DNA from: Podaxis mareebaensis
Lineage: Eukaryota; Basidiomycota; Agaricomycetes; Agaricales; Agaricaceae
DNA: 64,000 bases
Reading direction: 5' to 3'
Assembly (NCBI GenBank): GCA_018524725.1
Contig: JAEUWP010000527.1
Location: 99,468 to 163,467, forward strand
Below are positions 19,580 to 31,930 of the stretch, piece after piece. The translations under genes were made by a program, and so were the position numbers. Position 1 is the first letter of the stretch, and each line of letters opens with the position of its first letter. The notes under the pieces are model-generated. The model was not told the origin of the DNA. It saw only the letters and a program-made list of their open reading frames with translations, and did not search any database.

Positions 19580-22560
19580 AAGATAGAAGAAAGATGCTGA
19601 CCTTCTAAGACTGTTGGACTCCTTTTGTGCTTTTTGACCAATGTGTGAGCCTCCTGGGAAACACTAGTGGATTTGTGAAGATTAGATAGTTCACCTTGTA
19701 GTGCCTTGATTTGAGCCTTCAACGATGCCTCCTTGTCTTTATTGGCTTCCTTGACTGCTTTTCACTCATTTGCAAGGGATTTCCACTGTCCGTTCTTTGT
19801 ATAGCAATTTGTGGTGGAGTTGTGTGTGTTTGCAAGGATACCAGATGATCTTGACACAATCAAGTTCCATGCAGTTGTTTGGTCAGCCTGCTTGGCCCTG
19901 TGATAAAATGAGTCCCATAAAGGCAAAGATGCACATCAGAATATGCTACATACAATAAAATAGCCTTGAGAAGTGAGTGATTGACAGAGGTCAATTGGTT
20001 ATCATTTGCATAGCTTCCTTCAATCTGATTGGTATTGCTAGGAACTAAATCCCAATGCTTCGGGTCCATCTTTGAAGTGTGGTGGTTGAGGGATGGAATA
20101 AGCCAAGGATATCTCTTTTTGTGTGCCCACCAATCTGTATTGAGATTGAGAAATGAATGACACAAAGCAATAAATGGTTTCTCATACCATTCATTTTCTT
20201 ATATGTTCTTCCTATATTCTCGCAGTATGTCTTGTATTGATCAACCACTTTCTTGCTATTGAGTAATGGCAGTTGTCGTAAATTATCTATGATCACATCT
20301 GGAATATGGCCCCAAAGATTGAGAACACCTCTAAATCATCTATGAGCAAAATGATAGGAATTTTGTCATTTAACACTCACTGGTCAAAATGAACAACACA
20401 AGTCTTCCAAAGGTAAAGGAGGACATCATCAGAGTCCTGTATGAACCCCTCTAGTGGATTGGATTTATGTAGGTGCCAGTTCAGCACCATATCTCCAAAA
20501 CCTTGTGCTTGTGCACTCTCAGCATCACCAACCACACCCAAAAGTGAGGAATCAAGTGAGAAGATCTGGAAACTCAGCTCCTTCTGGGAGATGATTTTGA
20601 TTGCCTCCCAAAGGCCATTCCAAACATGAAAGAAGGCAGTTCAAGTGGCAGAGTTTGTCCATACACACCCAATGACAATGCCTAACAAATGTTAGTGTCA
20701 CACATGAAATCAATAACAATTAGAAAAGCTTACAACAATTCAGACTAACATCCCATACAACAACCTTGAATTCATTTGTACTTCCATGAACCACCTTAAA
20801 CGTTGTATCCACCATAATCCATTGGGCAGTTCTGATATATGGCACCAAGGGTGGGTGAATTGTGATAATCACATGGGAGTTCTCTTCAAATGTATAGAAC
20901 CCATGAATATATTTATCTTTGGGGTCTAATGTTCATTCTTTTATGTATTCATTCCACACACCTTTATTAGACTGCTGAGAGTTGTGTTCAATGCAAATAA
21001 ACTAGTAGAACATACTATGTAAACCTGATCCAAAGGGAAATTCAATTTTTCTCTGTTCTTGGAGAATTTTGTGATGCTTCTGATTGTCAATAAGTGATTC
21101 ATGCACTTCTTGGGGTAGCTTTCCACCAAGAATTGCCCTGGTACTTGGTGCTGTCAATCAGCAGTTAATATCATTGCTTCAATAAAGCAGATATGTACTT
21201 GCCATTATCTACTTTCAGTGTTGTTGCTCCTAGGGTACCAAATGCCTTGATACACTTTTGATAGACTTCTTTGCTGTGTATGGGACCTTATTGGGGTGAA
21301 ATGTTGGGTGGCTGTGTGGGACACCATCCTCCAGAATCACAATGGCTCGATAGTCAGTTTCATCAAGTGGCACAAAAATAGTGAGTTTTGCAGAGCACTG
21401 GTGATGAACAAGATTTCCAATAAAGTGACTGCCCCCTACAAAGTGAATATTTCCTTCAAATACGATAATTTAGCCATAAATGAGATGTGACAAATATCGA
21501 CTACTTACCACATTCCTTTGAAGGGGGTGCCATTGCAGGATGTACAATGTTTGTGCACCATTCTTCAAGTGGCCTGATATCTTCAATGATTTCTTGTGAT
21601 GTCACCATGGTGCGGGAGTACAATGGCTCCTTTCTAAGCAGCTTTGATAAAATATCCACCTGGACTTCACTTGGAATGGCCCAGAAATAATGTCTTGCCA
21701 GTACAGATTCCATAGCTGTGGTACAAGCCCAGTTTGAGCAACCAACAAACCATTGAGAGCTCATTGTGTCCTAAATATTATTTAGAGAATGTCTAGTGAT
21801 AGAATTTCAAGATGGGACTCACTTTCTTGAACTTCTGGAGGATGGGGTGACCACCACAAAGCCCACCCAAAGCTGTGACTGCTGAGCAAGTGTTTAAATG
21901 AATACTGCAGTACCATCTACAGAGTATCAACATCAATGATGTCACCACCTAGATAAGTAGGATTCAAAAGATAGTACTTATGAGACTGTCTGCACTATAA
22001 CTGAAGATGCCTCACATTCACAAGTCTCCATAGGCAGTTGAGTGAGTAAATCCTTATTGGTCTGGTTGTCAGCGTCCCAGCAAACAAATGAGCTAAGGAA
22101 TCCAGGCTCAGCTGAGTTGCAAACCAAACACCCATTGCAGTAGAGTGTTGAATGTTGACACTCAGCATCACCCAGAAGTGGAACAATGACTGAATCCTTC
22201 CAACTCCCTGTTGTGCCAGTCCATGAATCTTGACACTTAATGTACTCTGAGTGTCAGAAAAATTAATTTAACAACTATAGAAATTAAAGATACCTCTTGT
22301 TTGATGAAAGCATCCACTTGCTTCATTCCATTTTTGATGCAATCAGAAGGGTTTTCACACAAATCCAGGATATAGGCAACCTTTCCCAGAACAGTGGTTG
22401 GGACTGGCCAGTGTTCTGGAGCAGTATTTATGTGAACAACAGTCTCAACACTGAGCTGTGGAGTGACTTGGTATTGAGTGAAGCCTTCCAGGAATGGCAG
22501 TGGATTGTCATCAATGATAATAACTTCATCTATGGTCACAAGTCAGTATGGTCCTATATC
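19580..22560 (-). pseudogene. Uncharacterised agaricomycete multicopy protein, possibly transposase-related
   Basis: The minus-strand text follows one long protein in pieces. The order is an acidic start with DEVIIIDDNPLPFLEG near 22,530-22,500; SQWFVGCSNW and IPSEVQVDILSKLL near 21,760-21,640; IHGFYTFEENSHVIITIHPP near 20,900-20,850; and DAESAQAQGFGDM near 20,530-20,480. Then come LYLWKTCVVHFDQ near 20,420-20,380, WWAHKKRYPWLIPSLN near 20,130-20,080, SNTNQIEGSYANDNQLTS near 20,040-19,985, and a charged coiled-coil tail EANKDKEASLKAQIKAL near 19,750-19,700. I know this order from large uncharacterised families in mushroom genomes. The N-x-x-E and W-H-type motifs suggest a link to MULE-like transposases, but I cannot prove that. 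At least ten stops and frameshifts make it a pseudogene. Confidence 0.55.
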
Positions 22561-23060
22561 ATGCTAGACGGACTACATACTGGTGGTGCTTGTACCTTGC
22601 ATAGTGAATTATTTAGGAAATGTGAAGAGGTAGAATTACAAATGATATAACAAGGAAATGAGGGATGGCTTTATATCTATGCCTTTGCTGAAGTATCAAT
22701 CCCTCACCTGCTTGAGTGGCTGAACACCAACTCGACAGCCCACCATAGAAGGCCAGACATGCACAAGAAAATTCTGCAGAGTATTCAACTGGTTTAGAGC
22801 TTGGAAAAACAGCCCCTCCAAGCATTGGTGTATTCAAATATTGGGATACATGTCAATAGATGTGTAGACTATCTGCCTGCAACTCAATATCCAACAGGTC
22901 AAGCACACATCAGTAGACCCTGAGGGCAGGACCTGATGTGCCCAAAACCAGCCCTGACCTGACCACTGATGTGCTAGCTGAAGGACTGGCAGAGGCTGGC
23001 AACAGTTGTGTAGTACTCTGAGAGCCAGGCTGCTATCTCACTGAATCAAACCCTGACTTG
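22561..23060. other. No recognisable gene
   Basis: One plus-strand stretch (about 22,665-22,860) can be read as IPHLLEWLNTN and HHRRPDMHKKILQSIQLV, which looks protein-like. It is too short and broken to assign. A small internal repeat of cctgacctg-type words occurs near 22,920-22,970. Confidence 0.35.
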
Positions 23061-24015
23061 TTTGGTTCCCTTTGGTTCTGAACTTTTCTTTTCGTTTTTG
23101 GTCCTCCCTGCTGCTTGTATGCTTCCACACTTACTTTCCCATGCTTATCTAATGTCCAAAAATCCAGTGTCCAATATTCTGATTTTGCATGATTCCAATC
23201 TGCTTGTTTTTACTGATGGATTTCCATCTGCCCTGTTATCTGAATAGGTGGGTGTGCACACTCAGTTGCTCATGACCACTGCAATGAGTGTTGTTCATTT
23301 GCTTTTCTTTATCATCTTGGATCCTTTATCTTTGCCTTGGTCCATTTGTTCCTTACTTCTATTCTATGTTTTATTACATTCTGAACAGCCTTCCTTCTAT
23401 TCCACCTCCATACCTGCACCTTCTGTACATTTCCAGTTCCTGCTTTACCTCTGAAATGTTTTACCTATTTGTACTTGTTATTATTCTCCAGTTATTTTCC
23501 TGTTCCCTGTTTCCAGTTCTTGATGTGTATTTAAGTGTAGTAGTTTCCTCTATCTGCTTCCTCAGTCTGAATATTGACTTTATTAACCTTCTCTACCTCT
23601 GATCTGCCTATCTGTCTCCTGGGTCATCTCCTGACCACTCCTGCTGTTCATCCACACTCTGTCTCTCATTCTTTCTACCTCCAGGTTCTGCTTCTGTCCA
23701 AATTGGACCAACATGATACTGGAGGGGCTCAGTACATAAGCTAAGGCCAAGGTCTATTCCCTGACACCCTAGATGCCCATCCAGAATGTAACAGTATATT
23801 CAGACTCAGATTTCTGGTATTGCCATTTTTCTGTGACTACCAGAACTATTACTCATGCTACTGCTTGTTCACAGAACATCACTATCCCTACTCATCCACT
23901 TCCTATAGGCACCTATTGCCATTTCTCTGCTGCCACTTTTGGCTCCTCCACTCCCTGATTCCCTGTATCCCATTCCAACTCCCAAACCCTTAGTGCTATA
24001 ACCAAAGAACTACTC
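23061..24015 (+). other. Gypsy leader (no gene)
   Basis: Pyrimidine-rich, AT-biased leader of the gypsy gag beginning at 24,016. It shares the block ending GTACATAAGCTAAGGCCAAGG (near 23,730-23,755) with the leader at 17,710-17,740. Confidence 0.45.
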
Positions 24016-24553
24016 ATGGACCAAGAGCCCAATGACTGGGAACTCACTGAATACCAGTCCAAGGATGTCACAGAGTCCCAACCAGACAATAGAGAATCCC
24101 ATATCCCTGACAATACTCAAGATGAGCTTGAGTACTATGACCTGCCTGATAACCTGAATCTGACTGACAATGCTGAAGGTTGGGAAGATGGTCAGGGTGG
24201 TGGTGGTCCTCCAGGCAATGATCCCAGTGATGGTAATGGTCCAAGCAATGACAATAGTGATAGTGAACCTAAAGCACATGGTGCTCAGGAGCCTCCCAAG
24301 GATGATGGTACATGGTTTATGAGAGTCATAGAGAGACTTGTCTGTAGTATCAAATCCAGTATATGCAACCAATCTATTCCTCCTCCTCCCATTGCATGTC
24401 CTGAAAAGATCCAGGCAAAGGAACCTGACACCTCTAACAGATCCAAGCTACACAAGCTTCTAGATTTCCTATTCCAGTGTCACATCTATTTTAGGATAAA
24501 TTCACAACTTTTCCAAATAGAGACCACCAAAGTTAATTTCACCATTTCTCATC
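24016..24553 (+). pseudogene. Gypsy gag (family E), 5' half, interrupted by an LTR element
   Basis: ATG at 24,016 opens a 178-codon frame: an acidic, Gly/Asn/Asp-rich N-terminus (EGWEDGQGGGGPPGNDPSDG) followed by the capsid start FLFQCHIYFRINSQLFQIET and FTISHL. At that point the 5-bp target TCATC and the LTR of another gypsy element begin. The same protein resumes at 35,413 with HKWF, TILDSEPDWD and ATEELENL, in the order of the related gag at 17,917-19,110. Unlike most frames here, this half has no internal stop. Confidence 0.8.
24549..24553. repeat. Target-site duplication TCATC, left
   Basis: Five bases immediately before the 5' LTR, identical to 35,408-35,412. A 5-bp duplication is normal for Ty3/gypsy integrases. 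Confidence 0.9.
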
Positions 24554-24794
24554 TGTAAGGGTGTGCCCTTACACCTAATTTGAAAATCAATTAACCCATG
24601 TCACTGTGTTATATTTTGCTACCATCCTTGTTTACCCATCACTCCATCACATGTTTGTATTTACTGTATATAAGGGCACTTCAGTTGTTGGGGACAACCA
24701 ACCTTTGCTTGTGCCACATAGTCTCCCAATATATGGGTTTGAACTATTTGGCATGAGCATGAGGTCTTCCAACCGTAAAGCATAAAGCTTTACA
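24554..24794 (+). repeat. Gypsy-A 5' LTR
   Basis: 241 bp, TGTAAGGG...CTTTACA, with terminal inverted TGTAA/TTACA. It contains ACTGTATATAAGGG (about 24,663-24,676), a plausible TATA box. It differs from the 3' LTR at 13 positions, all transitions. Confidence 0.93.
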
Positions 24795-24861
24795 TTTTTT
24801 TAGTTCACCAAGTGGACTAATGCACAAGCAAAATGCCCTATAATACTTAACCACTGCATAC

Positions 24862-27600
24862 ATGTGGCAACCAAGAATGACAATGCCCAACAAGCTTCAA
24901 TGTGATAACACGTTGGATTCACTGCCTAGTGGCAGTAACTGCACTGACAATAATGGAGGAAAGGGAAATTATCCCCACTCCAGACTATTTAAATTAGAAC
25001 CCATTGACAATAGTCAACACAATGCAGAGAATCCAACTACAGGATCTAATACCACAGCCAGAAGCAATTCACATACTCTGCCACCAATAGAAGAGGAGAG
25101 TGAGCAACTGTTGTCACTCAACAGGGCACCATTGCCCAAATTTAACACTGCAATATTGAGTGAATTATATACACTTGAAGAAAGAATTTCCCTCATTTTC
25201 AATGTGAATCATGTAGAAAGCCCTGTAAGAAGGGCAGAACTATGATTCCATGCAGAAGAATATACCATCAAGCTGTTTAAGAGCTCAACAGATATACCAA
25301 TAGACCCTACATTGGAGATGTATAAGAATCTCCTATGTAAAACAATTAAATGACTTGCTTCGCTGTATAAGGCAGCAAAGCAACATAAAGGGGAACGACC
25401 CAAAACCCCCATGAATGAAATCTATTGAGCCATGCCTATGGCTCGATCAAGGAAAGAAATGGATAACACAGGTGATGAGCACCTGTACAACCCTCTTTCA
25501 TGGGTAGAATCACCATCTGATGCCAACCCCACAGTGGCACTTGGTGGCACCCTTGACAAAGGAAAAACACCAATCAGAGGAACATCATCCTCTGTGGAAC
25601 CAACCCCTTCAGAGTCAAGTATCACAATATACTCGACCCAACAAGCCTTAGATGAGCTGTTCGCCCCTCAAAAGATTGGCAAAAATGACAACAAATACTC
25701 TCATCATCTAGAAAGCCAAACACAAGTGCTGACTGCCCTCAATAGGGCAATCCCCAATGCCTCTATCGCTCAACCAAGACCTATACAGAGTTCAGAAAAG
25801 CACTCTGTTAAAATTGATCTTAACCCAAGTGGAGGCAAGAGAGAAAAGTGGTTTGAAACTGGGTCATCCAAGCCCAGTATAGAATGCACAGAATACTGGA
25901 GTGATCGAGTGGCACTCCAGCAGATGTGGAATGAAGATATTCGACTACACAGAAGGTCGAAAATACCAGACCAAGGCATCCAGTTCATAGGAACAACCCC
26001 TGTAGATGGGGATGTCTTGGATGATAATGACCTAAGGCGAGGAGCCTTGCATCCTCGATGATTGTCATTACCACCACCTGTGGCTCACACAGCTGCACTA
26101 AGAGGAGCAGCCCCAGCCACTCCTCCAGTATATTCCCCAGCAGTACCACGACCACCAACCAGTCATGGATGTCATCAAGAGGAAGGATCTGACAAAGGGG
26201 AGGAATTATACCAACCCCCTGAAAGACCAAGACAAGGATATTCCCTCGTTCAAGACATACCACTGACCTTTGGGTCCCCAGGCATTGCGAACACCATTCA
26301 CAACCACACATGACTAATGCATGATCGATTGAGTGCAACTATCTGAGAGTACCTCTCACAACCTTTCGAATTCCCAGAGGGGTGCAGGCCTGGAAATGGG
26401 AAACCCCCCACTGAGAAAGGCCTGGAGCCTTACAGTGGAAGTCTGAGGTTTAGTGACCTTGAAAACTTTGTATCTGCACTCTGCCTAGACCTTGCATTAA
26501 AAGGTCTAGGTGGAATGGATCATGCAAGGGACAGGCTGTGCCTGTATACCCTACCTTACCACCTAGCTGGAGAGGCCAAACGAATGATCGTTCAGCATGT
26601 TATAAATGTTAATCAAACCAAGTTCGATTGGACTTTCAAGGAAGTGATCCTCGCTCTGTACAATCACTTCATGCTACCTACATCCATGCACAAAGCAAGA
26701 GAAGGACTCAAACGAGTCTGTTATAACCCTTGCATTGGAGTACAAGGATACTATGACTCCATCATGGACAATGCACAGTGCATGACTGTGCACCCTGATG
26801 ATTACACCCTCATCGAGTTATTCCTGGAAGGAATACCTGAGGACATGAGGACAGACCTGCTGTTTCATCGAGGTCTGTCCCCTGAAGTGAACTTGTTAGA
26901 TGAGTTCCTCACCTATGCAGTCTCATATGAAAGCTGATGGAAACTGACATCATACTACCGTCAGGCTCTTCATCTGAATAACAGGGGAGTAGATCCCCTG
27001 ATGCATAATAATCACCCAGTACCGATTTGAGAGCAATCTAGATCTCAAACAGCGTTCATACCCAAGAAGGTAGCAAATGGGTGAAAGCAAATGCACATTC
27101 AAGAGTTACAACAACTCTCACATGATTCAAAGAACAAAACAGCTTGACTGGATTATAAGTCAAGCAACCACCAAGGCACAAGGCAGCCCAGTAAACCTCT
27201 GGACCATAGTGCCAATAAACCTACCAATGCCATAAAATGTTATTGCTGTGGCAGTAACCATTATGCTAGCTCAGACAAGTGCCCTTTGAAGGGTAAACCC
27301 TCACAGATTCAAGCAGCTCATACAGCAATACCTGAAGATGGAGTATCGCACACAGGAGAAGAAGATGATGATCAGGCAGAAGATGACTGGCCTGATTATG
27401 AAGAAGAGGAGGATGACATTGACGAAGATCATGTGTCAACACAAGCCTTGGAAGATGGGTATGCCGAAGTAACCATCATCGAGTCTGACTATGGATCTGA
27501 TAGCAAGGACATAAACTTCCTCGCAAGGATCGATGATACTCCCACAGAGAGCAAAATAAATGTGCTCACTGATTACCCCAAGGAAGATGAGCCTTGAAAT
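24862..27600 (+). pseudogene. Gypsy-A gag
   Basis: ATG at 24,862 (MWQPRMTMPNKLQC). A long low-complexity region rich in Ser, Thr and Pro leads to the capsid core at about 26,440-26,935: LRFSDLENFVSALCLDL, LPYHLAGEAKRMI, FKEVILALYNHF and LIELFLEGIPEDM. A Cys/His group CYCCGSNHYASSDKC lies near 27,240-27,285, and an acidic stretch DEEEEDDIDED-like sits near 27,390-27,430. In-frame interruptions are twelve TGA by my count and no TAG. Many lie where an Arg would suit. The frame continues toward the protease. Confidence 0.8.
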
Positions 27601-30600
27601 CAACGGGTTTGAAGAGTCACTCTTCGAACCAACAAAGGGAAGATATTATGCCCACAGATTGCCCCTTGCGAGAAGCAATGTCTTGCATCATATATCAGCA
27701 TTAATGGCATCAAGGCCTGGATGCTCTGGGATTCAGGGAGTATGACCTCTGGAATGACCCCCACCTTTGCTCAAATTGCTGACATTAGTGTCAGTGAATT
27801 AGAAGATCCACACACACTCCAACTGGGCACAGTTGGTAGTAGATCCACTGTGAAGTACAGCACAACCATTGAATTAACAGTTGGGCCTATAAAAACCTCA
27901 TTGTACCTTGACATAGCGAACTTCAATCATTATGACATGATTATCGGAACTCCCTTTATGCATCAGCATAAAGTGAAGCTCGACTTCGAGAATCGAGCAG
28001 TGATCATTGATGGAGTCAGCATCCCAGCTACCGACACCATCAGTAATTCAGATATGCAGCTCCATCGCCATTGTTTGACTGATAAACATCAGTTGACATA
28101 ACTATATGGAGGCAAAGAGCCCACTAAAAATCGAGTGACAGTAGAGGACATCACCGAAGCAAGTGGAATACATGCTGGGGAAAGACTCCCCCACAATTAT
28201 CCCCATATCCTCAAGGAGATTCCCTCGAGGACAAGAAATGAAGACCATGGGGAGAAACTCCCCCATCCACAATACGTGAGTGAACCTAAATTTCACCCTA
28301 TTGTCTCAGTCGAAGATGAGTTACTAGCTTGTCAAAAGTGAGGACCACCAGCCCACAAACAGCTCATTGAAACACTGGTCATCAAGGCAATGTACAACTG
28401 GTACTATGACCCATGGATGCCTGATGAATGGAACACCATGGTATCAGGTGTCTGGTCAATGAAACGACCTGCAGATGGACACCCACTGTCTACAGGATAC
28501 ACCCCAAGCAGTGTGGATGATATTGTCCACACAGAGGAATTCACCAGGATAAGGTACCCTGAGCAGTCTCTCAGGGACTATATCCATAGTATGACAGTCA
28601 TCCATCTACCAATGGAAGATGACTGCATAAAATGAATCGAGGACACACATGCCTGATTTGAAACAAAGAAACCACCCAATAATTCAGGTGACTAGAACCA
28701 GCACAAGATACCGCAGATTAAGCAGCGGTTGATGTGTGACTACCACAATATGATGCAGGGAACACCATCTCGCCTACCCCCATTCCAAGAGGTGAATCAT
28801 GAGATTCACCTCATTGAGGAGAACAAGCAATATAACTATTGCTTGCCCAGATGCCCACAGTCATTACAGGAGGAGTTCCATGCAAAACTCAACTGTTACA
28901 TAGACACAGGGTGGTGGGAACCCTGCAATGTCATGCAAGCAGCCCCTTTGCTATGCATCCCCAAGAAGGATGGGCAACTGCATACAGTCATCAATGCGAA
29001 GGAGTGAAATGATAACACAGTAAAGGATGTAACTCCTTTACCTGATCAAGAAGTAATCCGAGAAGACGTGGCTAGAGTGAGGTATTGCTCTAAGATTGAT
29101 CTAGCCAACACATACAAACAGGTTAGAGTTCGACCTGAGGATGTGGAGAAGACAGCCTTCTCCACCATTGCGGGAACATATGTTAGTAAGATCATGCAGC
29201 AAGGGGACTGTAACACCCCTGCCACATTCCAAAGATTGATGATGGCTATTTTTAGAGATGTCATCGGCATATTTGTCCACATATACCTGGACAATATATT
29301 TATATTTTCTAATTCTGTGGAGGAACACAAGCAGCATCTACAGCTTGTATTAGACTGACTCCGCCAACAACAGCTCGATGTCAAAGAGTTGAAGGTAGAA
29401 CTGTATGCAGACCAAGTGGACTGTCTCAGTCATATAATAGACAATAACAGTATCCACCCTGATACCGATAAACTATCCCAAATCCACAAGTGGAGAATCC
29501 CTCACAACTATAATGACATGCAGAAATTTGTCAGCCTTGTTAACTATGTGTCCAACTTTCTGCCAGATATAACTGTGTATACTGGCCTGTTAATGGCCAT
29601 AATGCAGAATGGAACACCATTCCACTGGTGACCATTACATCAGAGATGCTTCGACATGATCAAATGCATCTGTTGTAAAACACCTGTGATCTGACTGATA
29701 GATCTGAAGAATGGAGAACCCATATGGGTTATCTGTGACACTTCAAAAACTGGTGTCAGTGCCATGTATGGACAAGGCCCCAGCTGGGTGGACTGTTGCC
29801 CAGCAGGATTCATGTCCAAAAAGTTCTCTGCAGCACAGCAGAACTATGCTGTGCATGAACTTGAAACACTGGCTATCCTCGAAGCATTACTGAAGTGGGA
29901 GGATAAGCTGGTGGGCTACTGCATCCACATCATTACCAATCATAAAGCACTTGAGTTTTTCAAAACTCAATCAAAATTGTTGAGCTGACAATGATGATGG
30001 CTCGACTATATGTCAAGGTTTGACTTTGATATAACCTACATCAAAGGAGAATGCAACAAGATTGCTGACTGTCTCTCACAATACTACGAGAGTGATTGAC
30101 CAGGGGAAGAGCACCCCAGCAGGGAGTACATACAGGCTGACTTTTGTATTGACCCCGAAGGAGATGATTTGCCAGCACCAAGACAAGCAGAGATACAATG
30201 CCTGCAAGATTGACTGGCAGCCATGAATGACGAAGGAGTCAGGTGAAGTGCCAGACTCCAAGAAAAGCACAAACAATGAGATATTGAAGCTGAAGAGCTT
30301 CAAGAGGCAGCCACCCTCCACACTGTAGAACCAGATGTTGGCTGAGTGAAACACTTGACACAAAAATGCAAAACCAAGGGAATAACCCTTGGTGAGTCAC
30401 TCTCTGCAACTGGTAATGCTGCCAATTTCACCATTGGAGACGACTTCATTGATAAAGTCATCACTGGCTACAATGCAGATTCATTAATGAGTATAGTCAA
30501 ACAATCCCCAGAGAAGTATAGAGACTTCTCTGTGGATAACTGAGGAGTGATCATGAAGAAAACTCCCCTAAGAGACTGAGTCATATGTATTCCAAATGAC

Positions 30601-31914
30601 AGGCAACTCATAACCCAGGTACTGTCGAAGGCCCATGAAATTATGGGACATCTAGGTGACCAGTGGATGGCAGAGTACATCTGCAGATGGTACTGGTGGC
30701 CATCATGGGTAAAAGATTGTCGCAAGTTCCACAGAACTTGCAAAATGTGTGCTCGAACCAAGACATCAAACACAAAACCCAGTGGAGAGCTACACTCTCT
30801 ACCAGTTCCTACCAAACCCTGGGACTCAATCAGGATGGACTTCATCAGTCCATTCCCAGAATCCAGAGGCTTTAACTATCTCTGGGTAGTTATGTGCTGA
30901 ATGACGAGCATGGTGCACTTAATACCAGTGCACACAAAAATGACAGTGTCGGAGCTGTCATGGGTTTATGTACGAGATATCGTATGCTTACATGGACTAC
31001 TGAGCTCGATTGTGAGTGATCGAGACTTGAAATTCACATCCACCTGGTGGAGAGAACTCCACAAGATATTAGGAGCCAAGCTCCTAATGTCAACTTCTTT
31101 TCACCCTCAAACAGATGGCCAGACTGAGCGAATGAATCACAATATCAGTCAGATCTTCCATGCAATGGTATGCTACAACCAAACCAATTGGGTCGACAAA
31201 GCACCATTAACCAAGTTTGCAATCAACTCGAGCATCTCGGCTACCATGAAATACACCCCATTCGAGTTGAATTATGGATATATGCTGTCCATGATCCAGG
31301 ACAGCTGCAATGCCGAAACTGTCCACAAAGGGATAAAAACCTTTGCAGAAGCAGCACTGCTAAACTTAGCAGCTGCCCATGACACAATAATAGAATTGCA
31401 GGTTTTCCAAACCCACAATGCCAACAAAAAACAAGGGCCAGAACCTTGTATCGAGAAAGGAGACTTAGTCTACCTTTCCACACAGAACCTCTCATTACCA
31501 AAAGACAGAGCTCGAAAGCTCTGTCCAAAGTTTATAGGACCCTACAAGGTCCTAGAATTGAAGCCAGAGACTTCCAATTACAAATTGGAACTGCCTCCAG
31601 TGTTATTACACTAGAAAATCCATCCAGTGTTTCACGTAAACCTTCTGAGGCCATACCATGCCTCAGATGACACATTATTCCCAGAGCGATCATGGCCCGA
31701 GCCATACGACTTCAGGTTTGATGACGAGCATGAATGGTTCATCAAAGAGATCATAGGCCATCAGTTTACCAATGATGGTAAAATCAAATTTCAGGTCCAG
31801 TGGAGTCTGGGAGACACCACTTGGGAACCAATACAACACTGCAAAGAACTCATGGCATTGGATAGGTACCTGGAGCTGCAAGGGGTGTTGAAGGTTCAGC
31901 AACTTCAACCCTGA
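27601..31914 (+). pseudogene. Gypsy-A pol (protease, RT, RNase H, integrase, chromo-like end)
   Basis: Protease: MLWDSGSMTSG at about 27,721-27,753 and DMIIGTPFM near 27,940. RT: IPKKDGQLHTVINAKE near 28,960-29,005, SKIDLANTYKQVRV, and the catalytic box YLDNIFIF at 29,284-29,307, where the family has Y-x-D-D, so the second Asp is Asn. RNase H: WVICDTSKTGVSA and HELETLAILEALLKW near 29,730-29,900. Integrase: HHCC zinc region (HEIMGHLG, CKMCART) near 30,630-30,760, and DDE residues in MDFISPF, SDRDLKF and TERMNHN near 30,835, 31,020 and 31,125. The end EWFIKEIIGHQF and FQVQWSLGDTTWEP resembles a chromodomain. From 28,102 on I count 18 TGA, 2 TAG and 0 TAA in frame; the 28,099-28,101 stop is TAA. 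Confidence 0.88.
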
Positions 31915-31930
31915 TCACAGCCTACCAGAA

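Noticed and set aside
24010..24372. 120-codon minus-strand ORF
   Set aside because: Antisense of the Asp/Gly-rich gypsy-E gag N-terminus.
24862..24880. Primer-binding site tggcaaccaagaatgac
   Set aside because: It resembles the TGGCGACC type of primer site but lies 67 bases past the LTR and coincides with the gag start codon region; the usual position is within a few bases of the LTR.
25985..26338. 117-codon minus-strand ORF
   Set aside because: Antisense shadow of the gypsy-A gag linker, Leu/Val-rich with no motif.
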